The notes under the pieces were generated by a model. That model made no database searches. It was not told the origin of the DNA and saw only the letters and a list, made by a program, of their open reading frames with translations. Position numbers and translations under genes: made by a program. Shown one piece after another: positions 8,449 to 15,836 of a stretch of 22,011 bases of DNA (position 1 is the first letter of the stretch; the number at the start of each line of letters is the position of its first letter). Origin of the DNA: Bacteroidota bacterium. Lineage in GTDB: Bacteria; Bacteroidota; Bacteroidia; Chitinophagales; UBA8649. Location of the stretch: the NCBI GenBank assembly GCA_003447535.1, contig DLYY01000143.1, positions 1-22,011 on the forward strand, read 5' to 3'.

Positions 8449-8917
8449 CCATAAATATTGGGTTCTTATCATGTCCCTGTGCTGTTTAGCCGTAGCCTGT
8501 CAGCGAGTGCAATCATCGGGGGAGTCCATTAATAAAGCAGATCTTGAAACGGAAACAGCTCACTTTGATGAAGTGTATCATCGAGTTTTAAAACCTCGAT
8601 GTGCTGATGGACCATGCCATGGGGGAAGCTTTGAGCCAAGCTTTACATCGATTTCTTCTGCATATTACACCTTGGTATATCATCCCCCAATAAAAAATGA
8701 TTTATCCCAAACCTATCGCTACCGAGTATTGCCATACTCCATAGATAGTAGCCTCCTAATGACAAGAATTCAGGAATGTTGTTTTAATGACACCATGGAC
8801 CAAATGCCCCTCTTAATGACCCCTCTAAATTCACAGGAGATTGATATTATTGGGAGTTGGATTACGAACGGTGCTCAAGATTGGAATGGCCAAACACCAT
8901 CATTGCCCAATGAATAG
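8432..8917 (+). CDS. Cytochrome c-like lipoprotein with a CX4CH haem motif
   Basis: 161 aa from ATG 8432, a start that gives a good lipoprotein signal peptide (LAVAC, lipobox Cys23); an internal ATG at 8471 would leave a very short one. C57-x4-C62-H63 followed by GG resembles the haem-binding site of planctomycete-type cytochrome c domains, in a CX4CH variant. M125-P could supply the axial methionine, and the C-terminal helix I-I-G-S-W-I-x-N-G-A is typical of class I cytochromes. An extra Cys116-Cys117 pair is unusual. An electron-transfer or sensing role next to the DUF1501-like protein is plausible; haem attachment is not proven. It overlaps the gene before by 17 nt and the gene after by 8 nt. 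Confidence 0.75.
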   Translation: MKPSFSHKYWVLIMSLCCLAVACQRVQSSGESINKADLETETAHFDEVYHRVLKPRCADGPCHGGSFEPSFTSISSAYYTLVYHPPIKNDLSQTYRYRVLPYSIDSSLLMTRIQECCFNDTMDQMPLLMTPLNSQEIDIIGSWITNGAQDWNGQTPSLPNE

Positions 8918-10478
8918 CCACCATGCTCTTCGCATGCTTAAAAGCCTGTGTAGCTTTTTTGCATTCTTCGGGATTATTCATCTGTTTTATGCCTCTATTT
9001 TATGGCAAGGTGCCATGTTTGGCACTTGGGACTCTTGGGGAAATTTGGCTATGTTTCATGAAGTAAAAACCTTTTTTGAGGCGGGAGCAGATTCTCTGCG
9101 ATCAGGTCAATATTTTGCTGGATTTGAAGGTCCGTGGATAAACTACGGCTTGGATTTTTGGGGAGGCATTCCTTGGGTTGCGCTCACGTGGTGTGGTATA
9201 GATGCCATTGACTCCATGTATTGGAATGTTGTGATCATTCTTGCCCTTAATGCCCTATCTCTATATCAGTTGTTTCGTTTTTTATCGGTTTCTAAAGTCG
9301 TCGCCCTTGGCCTAAGTTTTGCCTTTGTCCTCAACCCTATAATGTTTCATTATACCGACTGGATCAATCTGCTTTGTCTCTTTCCTGGAATATTTGCCGC
9401 AAAACACCTTCTTAATTTTCATAAAAATGGTAATCGTTTATCCATAAAAAAAGCCTGCTGCTGGGTTGCTATTCTACTGCCGCTCAACCCTTATGGCTTT
9501 ATTTTTAGCTTCAGTTTGGGCGCGTGTATGTTTCTTTGTCACTCAGCCTTTTGGCATGCAACAAGGCCGCTTTTGTGGAATGGCATTCTCCTCGTTGGGC
9601 CCATCGTTGGCCTCTATGCATTCGTCTACGCCTTGCCTAACATAAGCCATAGCCAACCCACAGTGATTGACCCACTATCTTCTCTGTGGTCACAGCCTGA
9701 TCTTCAGTTTGCGTTGTCAAGCCTTTTAAAAGGATCAAGATTAAGTTCTTTGTCATCCCCTCTTAAAGGCTACGAATACACATTTTTAGAAAGCAAAAAC
9801 GCTTTCATGGGCTATGGGTTAAGTTTTGTTGCCTTTGCCGGCTTGATTCGACGACCAAAATTTTTTATTGCCGTATTGCTTTATTTAGTCATCGCTTGTA
9901 CTTTGGATGTAAGCGTTATTCGCGTTGACTATCGCTGGGGCCTTCCCTTTCTTGTGCTAATTCCCTTGGCGGCAGGCCTTGGACTCAAAGACATCCAATC
10001 GAGCCCTTTTAAGGCAGCAGCTCTCCCCATTCTCCTTTTTGCCATAATTGAAACCGGAAGTTTTAATCCTAGCATTTCGCCGCAATCCTATCCAGAACTT
10101 AGCCCCGTGGTTCAACAAAAAATAAGTGCTCACGACGTAGTACTGCATCTACCTGCCGGCCTCCATGGACAGCAAAAAAGCATACGTAACTATCAATACA
10201 TGATTTTGCGACACCAGGAAAAGACACCCTATTCCACAGTTAACGGTGGGGGTTTTTATTATCCAAAAGAATTGTTATTCCTATATAATGATATAGTACC
10301 CAGTGCTACGGGCGACAACTTTGGAGAGGAAAACCTTAAAAAATTAGGGATTACAAAGATCATCTTACATGAGGAGCTCTGCTATGATTCATTGGATCAC
10401 CAACAAGTTAATCTAGTGAGAAAACGGAATTACTCGACAATTGACGTTATCGAAGCTTCGGTTATTCCATTGCCTTGA
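8910..10478 (+). CDS. Polytopic membrane protein, GT-C-like, paralogue of the protein at 15837-17609
   Basis: 522 aa from ATG 8910, which overlaps the preceding stop by 8 nt. An in-frame upstream start at 8841 would lie deep inside the previous gene and is rejected; ATG 8934 is an alternative. About ten hydrophobic segments follow an N-terminal membrane helix. D41 (in G-T-W-D-S-W) lies at the start of the first external loop, as in GT-C glycosyltransferases. The soluble C-terminus contains N-G-G-x-x-Y-Y-P-x-E-L. Both features are shared with the other paralogue, indicating a common family that probably uses lipid-linked sugar in the periplasm. It is the last gene of the operon and its end overlaps, tail to tail, the last 17 nt of the aminotransferase gene. 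Confidence 0.75.
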   Translation: MNSHHALRMLKSLCSFFAFFGIIHLFYASILWQGAMFGTWDSWGNLAMFHEVKTFFEAGADSLRSGQYFAGFEGPWINYGLDFWGGIPWVALTWCGIDAIDSMYWNVVIILALNALSLYQLFRFLSVSKVVALGLSFAFVLNPIMFHYTDWINLLCLFPGIFAAKHLLNFHKNGNRLSIKKACCWVAILLPLNPYGFIFSFSLGACMFLCHSAFWHATRPLLWNGILLVGPIVGLYAFVYALPNISHSQPTVIDPLSSLWSQPDLQFALSSLLKGSRLSSLSSPLKGYEYTFLESKNAFMGYGLSFVAFAGLIRRPKFFIAVLLYLVIACTLDVSVIRVDYRWGLPFLVLIPLAAGLGLKDIQSSPFKAAALPILLFAIIETGSFNPSISPQSYPELSPVVQQKISAHDVVLHLPAGLHGQQKSIRNYQYMILRHQEKTPYSTVNGGGFYYPKELLFLYNDIVPSATGDNFGEENLKKLGITKIILHEELCYDSLDHQQVNLVRKRNYSTIDVIEASVIPLP

Positions 10479-11559
10479 TTATACACTGAATCACACGTCC
10501 TACATCATTACGATTCATAGAACTGTAAATAGGTAAACAGAGCGTATGATTAGCAGCAAAACTCGCCACAGGATAGCGCCGACTACTCTCTTCGTTCAAA
10601 TAGGGCAAGTCCTGTAGGGCGGGTCGCCAGTACGGTCGAAACCCTATGTTCTGCTTTTCTCCCTGCTCCATTATCTGTTCCATGGCCACAGAGTGATGGA
10701 CTTGGATAGGATAATACGCTCGGTTCCAATAATGGTTTGAACTTTCTTTGAAAATATCGAGCCCATCAATGGTCAAAAAGGCCTCGTCATATTGCGCAGC
10801 AATTTGTCTTCGAGCCTCTACTTCTTCTTTAAGGCGGGCAAGGGATAATTGCCCATATGCCGCACTAAACTCGTGCATTTTTGCATTAGTCCCTAACAAT
10901 TCATCTTGATTAGATGCATTTCGACCGAAATATCGCATTTGAAAGAGGCGGTTGTGCAACGAAGCATCGTCAGTGAATAACGCGCCACCCTCAATGGAGG
11001 ATACAATTTTTGAAGTATGAAGGCTTGTCATAGAAGCCAATCCAATGGCTAATAATGGCTTGTTATGAAGCATTGATCCCATAGCATGCGCTCCATCATA
11101 GATTACAGGTATGCCATACTGGTTTCCCAATACTTCTAATTTATCAACTGCACAGGGTTGGCCAAAGACGTGAACACCTAAGATGGCACGGGTATCAGAA
11201 GAAATTCGTGCTTCAACCTTGCCGGGATCGATACACAAAGTCTTAGGGTCGATATCACAGAGTATTACTTTGTAGCCCTCCCACATGGGAGCGGACGCAG
11301 TAGCAACAAAAGAAAATGCTGGAACAATAATCTCTCCTTTAGGCAGGTCTAATGCCCGAATCAAAAGCTGTAAGGCCATGGTTCCTGAGGAAACAGCCAA
11401 GGCATGAGCTCGTTGACAACTTACTTCCAATTCTTTCTCAAAGGATTGAACTTCCACTTGGTTGTTGGTGAGTTTTCCTGACTCCAATACCCTCTCCCAG
11501 TGATGCAAAAGCGTCTTTTTCTCCGGAATAATCGTTTGATTGACTTCTAAGCGCTTCAT
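10462..11559 (-). CDS. DegT/DnrJ/EryC1/StrS-family PLP-dependent sugar aminotransferase
   Basis: 365 aa, close to the usual 365-400 for the family. Hallmarks are A-L-A-V-S-S-G-T (PLP phosphate binding, about 53-60), Y-D155-G-A-H-A-M-G (Asp contacting the pyridine nitrogen), and H-T-S-K184 with following E-G-G, where Lys184 should form the Schiff base with PLP. Such enzymes transfer an amino group from glutamate to a keto-sugar nucleotide; some members instead act as dehydratases, but those lack the lysine. The keto-sugar could be the CDP-4-keto-6-deoxyglucose made by the CDP-glucose dehydratase here, which is inference. It is coupled by ATGA to the GT2 gene upstream, and its 3' end overlaps the convergent membrane-protein gene by 17 nt. 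Confidence 0.9.
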   Translation of the reverse strand: MKRLEVNQTIIPEKKTLLHHWERVLESGKLTNNQVEVQSFEKELEVSCQRAHALAVSSGTMALQLLIRALDLPKGEIIVPAFSFVATASAPMWEGYKVILCDIDPKTLCIDPGKVEARISSDTRAILGVHVFGQPCAVDKLEVLGNQYGIPVIYDGAHAMGSMLHNKPLLAIGLASMTSLHTSKIVSSIEGGALFTDDASLHNRLFQMRYFGRNASNQDELLGTNAKMHEFSAAYGQLSLARLKEEVEARRQIAAQYDEAFLTIDGLDIFKESSNHYWNRAYYPIQVHHSVAMEQIMEQGEKQNIGFRPYWRPALQDLPYLNEESSRRYPVASFAANHTLCLPIYSSMNRNDVGRVIQCIIKAME

Positions 11560-12212
11560 TTAGTAAACTTTTCATGGCTTGCTCCCCACATGATCCGCAA
11601 AAGTTCCACGAGATTTGCCTTGCTTTCCCCGAGGCGTTCACCATATGCTATTGGTAAAGAGGTGTATCGCCAACCTTTTTTACATGCCAGGGCCAAACTT
11701 CTGGGTTCTAAATCAAAACTATTCGCCTTCAAGGTATTGACATAAGATTTTACCCGATAAATCCTGAGTCCACTAACAATATCTCTTGTTCCGCTTCGCC
11801 ATAGCAAGTTTGTATACAACGAAATCCATTGGTTTGCAATTCGCCTGTGCCATGCAATGCACTCGAACGGTCGTTCACCTATAACCAAATCATACTGCCC
11901 ATTTTCAGCGCATTCCGCAAGACGCTTTATATCATCAACACGATAGGTATTATCACAATCGATGGTCGCCATGTGAGAGTATCCATTGGCTTGAGCATAG
12001 TCTAACCCGGATCGTATAGCCCACCCTTTACCTTTGTGTTTTCTTGCCAAAATCTTTACTCCTTGTGACTTGGCAAGCGCTGCTGTAGCATCCTTTGAAA
12101 ATCCATCGCATACAACAAAATCGTAGCCTGTACTTCGCATTTGCTCAATCATAAGCACAATGGAATCTTCTTCATTATAGGTCGGTAAACAAACTAATAG
12201 GCGAAAAGACAT
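11556..12212 (-). CDS. Glycosyltransferase family 2 (polyprenyl-phosphate sugar synthase-like)
   Basis: 218 aa GT-A fold protein. The N-terminus reads LLVCLPTYNEE, the standard GT2 nucleotide-binding start, followed by V-V-C-D-G-F-S-x-D and then the metal-binding D-C-D in T-I-D-C-D-N-T-Y. The size and lack of membrane helices resemble catalytic domains of dolichol/undecaprenyl-phosphate glycosyl synthases, which load sugars for GT-C enzymes like those nearby. It aligns over its full length with the GT2 at 18332-19033 (shared CLPT.NEE, VVCDGFS.D.T, IDCD.TY, RPFE, IVSG/VVSG), so the two are paralogues. It is the first gene of a two-gene minus-strand unit with the aminotransferase and is transcribed away from the SDR gene at 12287. 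Confidence 0.88.
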   Translation of the reverse strand: MSFRLLVCLPTYNEEDSIVLMIEQMRSTGYDFVVCDGFSKDATAALAKSQGVKILARKHKGKGWAIRSGLDYAQANGYSHMATIDCDNTYRVDDIKRLAECAENGQYDLVIGERPFECIAWHRRIANQWISLYTNLLWRSGTRDIVSGLRIYRVKSYVNTLKANSFDLEPRSLALACKKGWRYTSLPIAYGERLGESKANLVELLRIMWGASHEKFTK

Positions 12213-12286
12213 GAAGGCGATTTGGTTCTAGTTTTGCTTCAAGTTAGGAATACACAGTGAATATGCGATAACTTTAAGTATCTACT
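12213..12286. promoter_or_regulatory. Divergent promoter region between the GT2 and SDR operons
   Basis: This 74-bp gap is the only space in which both the leftward GT2-aminotransferase unit and the rightward nucleotide-sugar operon can start. A plus-strand TAACTTTA at 12269-12276 matches 7 of 8 bases of the Bacteroidota -7 consensus but lies only 10 nt before the ATG, so it would give a nearly leaderless transcript. A minus-strand TAACTTGA (12246 to 12239) is a poorer match. No -33 TTG fits. No Shine-Dalgarno or palindromic operator is obvious. Confidence 0.3.
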
Positions 12287-13375
12287 ATGAAAGATGCCAC
12301 GCATTATATGACATCATTTCGCTATGGTCCTTGGATCAAAGGGGCAGTTGGAGAAAAGATTGTACGCCAATTTAGAGGGAAACGAATCCTTTTAACCGGT
12401 GCTTTGGGGTTTTTAGGCAGAAACTTCTTAGATTTTTTTGTCCATTTATTAGAAGAGGATGCAAACTATTGTAAACTCTTTGCGCTTGATGTTTCGGGCT
12501 TGTTATCCTATCACCTTCCTTTGCCATCAAAGTCCATAGAACGAATTACACTGCTTGAGCAAGACCTTTTGGATGAAAGCAAGTCGCTACCGACAGTAGA
12601 CTACATTATTCATGCTGCCTCAATTGCCTCACCCATTCATTACAGGGAAAGGCCACTACAAACCCTTAAGGTCAATGCCTGGGGAAGTCAACGACTATTG
12701 GACCATATAATTAACACTAATCCAGCATGCAGAATGGTATTTATCAGCTCAAGCGAAGTATATGGAGACCCTATTTCAGATGCCATCCCAACATCTGAAT
12801 CGTATTGGGGAAGAGTAAGCTTTACGGGTCCTAGGGCTTGCTATGATGAGAGCAAACGCTTTGCCGAAACCCTTTGCGCACTCTATGCGCAAGAACATGA
12901 TACACAGGTTTGTTCTGTGAGGCCGTTTAACATTTATGGTCCCGGATTGAGTCCTGATGACGGCAGGGTAATTTCAGACTTTATGAGAGATTGCATTACA
13001 CAATCCCGCATTGATCTCTTTTCGGATGGAAGCCCTACAAGAACCTTCTGCTTTGTAGCCGACGGAATACAAGGTATTTTAAAAGCGCTTGCCGAAGGAA
13101 AGGCGGGAGAGGCATACAATATTGGTCAAGAAACGCCCGAAATTTCTATGATTCAGCTTGCCCACACCATTGCAACCCTTGCGAAAGAAAAGCACGGCAC
13201 TGACATCCCCGTTTCACATAAATTCCATAAGGATAAAGCCTATCTTACTGACAATCCTCAAAGACGGTGCCCCGATCTAACCAAGGCCGTTAAAGAATTA
13301 AAATATCATCCCCAATGGGACCTTTCTAAAGGACTTAATGAAACCTACGACTACTATTATGCCCTCCTCAAATAA
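12287..13375 (+). CDS. NAD-dependent epimerase/dehydratase, UDP-glucuronate decarboxylase (UDP-xylose synthase)-like
   Basis: 362 aa extended SDR. The cofactor motif T-G38-x-x-G41-x-x-G44 is preceded by about 30 extra N-terminal residues not usual in bacterial UXS. The catalytic pair is Y186-D-E-S-K190 inside G-P-R-A-C-Y-D-E-S-K-R, a signature of UDP-glucuronate decarboxylases; P-D-D-G-R-V-I-S-D-F and G-S-P-T-R-T-F-C also match that group. The expected reaction is UDP-GlcA to UDP-xylose in the cytoplasm. The next gene encodes a UDP-glucose-dehydrogenase-like enzyme, the preceding step in that route, and overlaps this one by 17 nt. The main alternative is a related 4,6-dehydratase or epimerase in the same SDR branch; the signature makes UXS most likely. 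First gene of a four-gene operon. Confidence 0.83.
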   Translation: MKDATHYMTSFRYGPWIKGAVGEKIVRQFRGKRILLTGALGFLGRNFLDFFVHLLEEDANYCKLFALDVSGLLSYHLPLPSKSIERITLLEQDLLDESKSLPTVDYIIHAASIASPIHYRERPLQTLKVNAWGSQRLLDHIINTNPACRMVFISSSEVYGDPISDAIPTSESYWGRVSFTGPRACYDESKRFAETLCALYAQEHDTQVCSVRPFNIYGPGLSPDDGRVISDFMRDCITQSRIDLFSDGSPTRTFCFVADGIQGILKALAEGKAGEAYNIGQETPEISMIQLAHTIATLAKEKHGTDIPVSHKFHKDKAYLTDNPQRRCPDLTKAVKELKYHPQWDLSKGLNETYDYYYALLK

Positions 13376-14735
13376 GGTTTTACCCGATATCGCGATTATC
13401 GGAGCTGGGCATGTTGGCCTAACCACTGCTATTGTATTGGCCGAAAGGGGTTTTAGTGTGCGTTGTTTAGAAATCGATTCAGCAAAAAGAAGCCATATTC
13501 AATCAGGACAAATCCCTTTTGCAGAGAAAGGTATGGTCCCCGCCTTAGAATCGGTAATAAAGAGCGAACACTTGTCAATACATCCAAGCGAATGGTCATG
13601 TATTGGTACAAGCTCCCTTGTCTTTATCTGTGTAGAAACACCTCAAGATAAGGAGGGTCAATTAGATAAAAGACCCATCTTATCTGCTCTATCCATGATT
13701 GGCGCAGGGCTAAAGCATCATGCGGACTGGATTGACATCATTGTGCGAAGCACTGTCCCCCCAGGAAGCACTAAGGGCTTTATTGCAAATGCCCTCGAAG
13801 AAACAAGTAACAAAAAAGTGGGTGAGCATTTTGGTTTGGCTTGTAACCCAGAATTTCTTCGTGATGGGCAAGGATTAGAAGATTTTCGCCAAGCGGACCG
13901 TATTGTTGTCGGAAGCGAGGTGTCACAGACCATTGACCATATCCTTACAGTGTACAACACCTGGAATTGTGCAAAGCTTCGGGTACAACCAAGCGAGGCG
14001 GAGTTGATAAAATATATGAGCAACTTGTCATTAACGATGATGATGAGCTATGCCAATGAATGGAACCGAATCCTTTTGAGCTTAGGAGAAAACTTGAGCT
14101 TTTCAAATGTTCTTGAAGGAATGCAGCTCGACCATCGATGGAACACTAAAAATCAGAAACTTGGTCTTATGGACTACCTCTTACCTGGACCTGGTTTTGG
14201 AGGAAGTTGTCTTCCAAAAGATCTAAATGCCATTAGGCAGTTGGCTCGCGAAAACGATGTATCTACCCCCTTGTTTGATGCAATCGCCACAAGCAATAGG
14301 AATCAACTAGAAGAAGCTTACCGGTGGATGGAGTCTTGTCTTCGAAAACCCCTTAAAGAACAAACCATCCTTCTCTTGGGAATAAGTCACAAAACCAATA
14401 CCTCTACTTTGACCCAATCGCCTGGGGTACTCATGTATAAACGCCTTCTCACTGATGGATGTAACGTGGCAGCCTATGACCCCAATGTAGAGATGGAAAC
14501 ATTACAGAACATGATGGACTCTCCCTCAAAAGGCTTAGCGCTAATCCAATCTTTGGAGGGATTAAAGGACCTTGCCTTATCGTCCGCAGATGTAGTAATC
14601 ATGGTGCACCCAACGTTGTCATTAAATGATTGCTTACCCATACTTCGCGCAAGGCCATCACTCCCCATGTTTGATTTACGCGGCTCATGGCGCCATGATA
14701 TAACCTTACCAAACTATTTTAGCTTTTTTGTATGA
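13359..14735 (+). CDS. UDP-glucose/GDP-mannose dehydrogenase family protein, probable UDP-glucose 6-dehydrogenase
   Basis: 458 aa from ATG 13359, which puts the Rossmann motif I-I-G-A-G-H-V-G just after a short N-terminus; an in-frame ATG at 13338 is less likely. Family marks include I-V-R-S-T-V-P-P-G-S-T, N-P-E-F-L-R-D-G, the lysine in E-L-I-K-Y-M-S-N, and the catalytic Cys284 in G-P-G-F-G-G-S-C-L-P-K-D. It should oxidise a nucleotide hexose to its uronate with two NAD+; UDP-glucose is favoured because a UDP-glucuronate decarboxylase gene precedes it. One deviation: the usual F-K-x-x-T-x-D-x-R-x-S-P segment reads H-K-T-N-T-S-T-L-T-Q-S-P, without the acidic residue and the arginine. The end overlaps the next start as ATGA. 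Confidence 0.86.
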   Translation: MPSSNKVLPDIAIIGAGHVGLTTAIVLAERGFSVRCLEIDSAKRSHIQSGQIPFAEKGMVPALESVIKSEHLSIHPSEWSCIGTSSLVFICVETPQDKEGQLDKRPILSALSMIGAGLKHHADWIDIIVRSTVPPGSTKGFIANALEETSNKKVGEHFGLACNPEFLRDGQGLEDFRQADRIVVGSEVSQTIDHILTVYNTWNCAKLRVQPSEAELIKYMSNLSLTMMMSYANEWNRILLSLGENLSFSNVLEGMQLDHRWNTKNQKLGLMDYLLPGPGFGGSCLPKDLNAIRQLARENDVSTPLFDAIATSNRNQLEEAYRWMESCLRKPLKEQTILLLGISHKTNTSTLTQSPGVLMYKRLLTDGCNVAAYDPNVEMETLQNMMDSPSKGLALIQSLEGLKDLALSSADVVIMVHPTLSLNDCLPILRARPSLPMFDLRGSWRHDITLPNYFSFFV

Positions 14736-15820
14736 TTCTACAACACAACCCCTATCACGCCTTTCAGAATAAGCATGTGCTTGTCACAGGTGAAAATGGC
14801 TTTAAGGGAAGTTGGCTTTGCTTGCTTCTAATGCAATTAGGCGCAAAGGTTTATGGTCTATCACTTGAAGAAAACGCAGGTAACCTTGTGTATTCATCCT
14901 GTCAAATCGGAGATCAAATCGAGTACAGACGATTTGACATCAATGACTATTCTAAATTGGAAGATTATATACAGGCAATTAAGCCTTCCTATATCTTTCA
15001 CTTAGCTGGCCAAGCCCTCACAATTCAAGCAATTCAAAGCCCTTTAGAAACCTTTAGAACCAATACCCTTGGGACAGCTAGTATTTTAGAAGCTTCCCGA
15101 GTTCTTGGTGACTCTTGTTCAACAGTTATCATCACAAGTGACAAGTGTTATCGAAACAATGAGTGGCCTTGGGGCTATCGCGAGGTCGATGTGTTAGCGG
15201 GTAAGGATCCATACAGTGCGTCAAAGAGTGCAGCAGAAGTAGTTTTTCAATCCTACCATACAACCTATGGCGTGTCTGGAGAGATACAAACTGCAAGCTG
15301 TAGGGCAGGTAATGTGATTGGCGGGGGCGATTGGAATAGGGATCGATTAATCCCAGATTGCATCCGTTCTTGGCATAATAAGGAGCATGTTGTGCTGAGA
15401 AACCCTCAAGCAGTTAGGCCATGGAATGATGTTCTTGATGTACTTATGGGGTATATTCTTGTGGCCATTCATCTTCGTCAAAAAGACCCCGAAGTCCTTG
15501 GAGAATCCTTCAATTTTGGGCCCCATCAATCCGGGGAATGGGCGGTGTATGATATGGTAAAATCATTTGCCATTCATTGGGGGTTAACACCCACAGAAGT
15601 CATATCAACTATGGAAGAAAACCCTCACTTTGAACACCAAATTCTACGATTGAGCAGCGAAAAATCAAGACATGTTCTTCATTGGGATAGTAAAGTAAGT
15701 CCTGAAAATATGCTTCAAAAAGCAGCAGCGTGGCATAAGGCGTATGACCAAGAAATGAATATGCTATCCTTCAGCAATGAGGAGGTGAAAGCCTATCTTG
15801 CCCTGTGGGACCTCCCTTAG
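14732..15820 (+). CDS. rfbG: CDP-glucose 4,6-dehydratase
   Basis: 362 aa, full length for RfbG. The SDR cofactor motif is T19-G20-E-N-G-F-K-G26; the active site has T-S-D-K-C-Y and Y161-S-A-S-K165. Diagnostic RfbG segments are W-P-W-G-Y-R-E, A-G-N-V-I-G-G-G-D-W and R-P-W-N-D-V-L. It converts CDP-glucose to CDP-4-keto-6-deoxyglucose using bound NAD+, the entry to CDP-linked dideoxy-, deoxyamino- and branched sugars. The CDP-glucose supplier is probably the cytidylyltransferase-like gene convergent at 17622. No downstream dehydrase of the RfbH type nor a 3- or 4-ketoreductase is in the window. ATG overlaps the previous stop as ATGA, and the next gene begins 16 nt downstream. Confidence 0.92.
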   Translation: MILQHNPYHAFQNKHVLVTGENGFKGSWLCLLLMQLGAKVYGLSLEENAGNLVYSSCQIGDQIEYRRFDINDYSKLEDYIQAIKPSYIFHLAGQALTIQAIQSPLETFRTNTLGTASILEASRVLGDSCSTVIITSDKCYRNNEWPWGYREVDVLAGKDPYSASKSAAEVVFQSYHTTYGVSGEIQTASCRAGNVIGGGDWNRDRLIPDCIRSWHNKEHVVLRNPQAVRPWNDVLDVLMGYILVAIHLRQKDPEVLGESFNFGPHQSGEWAVYDMVKSFAIHWGLTPTEVISTMEENPHFEHQILRLSSEKSRHVLHWDSKVSPENMLQKAAAWHKAYDQEMNMLSFSNEEVKAYLALWDLP

Positions 15821-15836
15821 TCATTCGATCTTTTCT

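Noticed and set aside
10462..11559. 3-dehydrase of the RfbH/ColD type completing the CDP-dideoxysugar route
   Set aside because: Those enzymes replace the Schiff-base lysine by histidine; here lysine 184 is present in H-T-S-K, so an aminotransferase is favoured.
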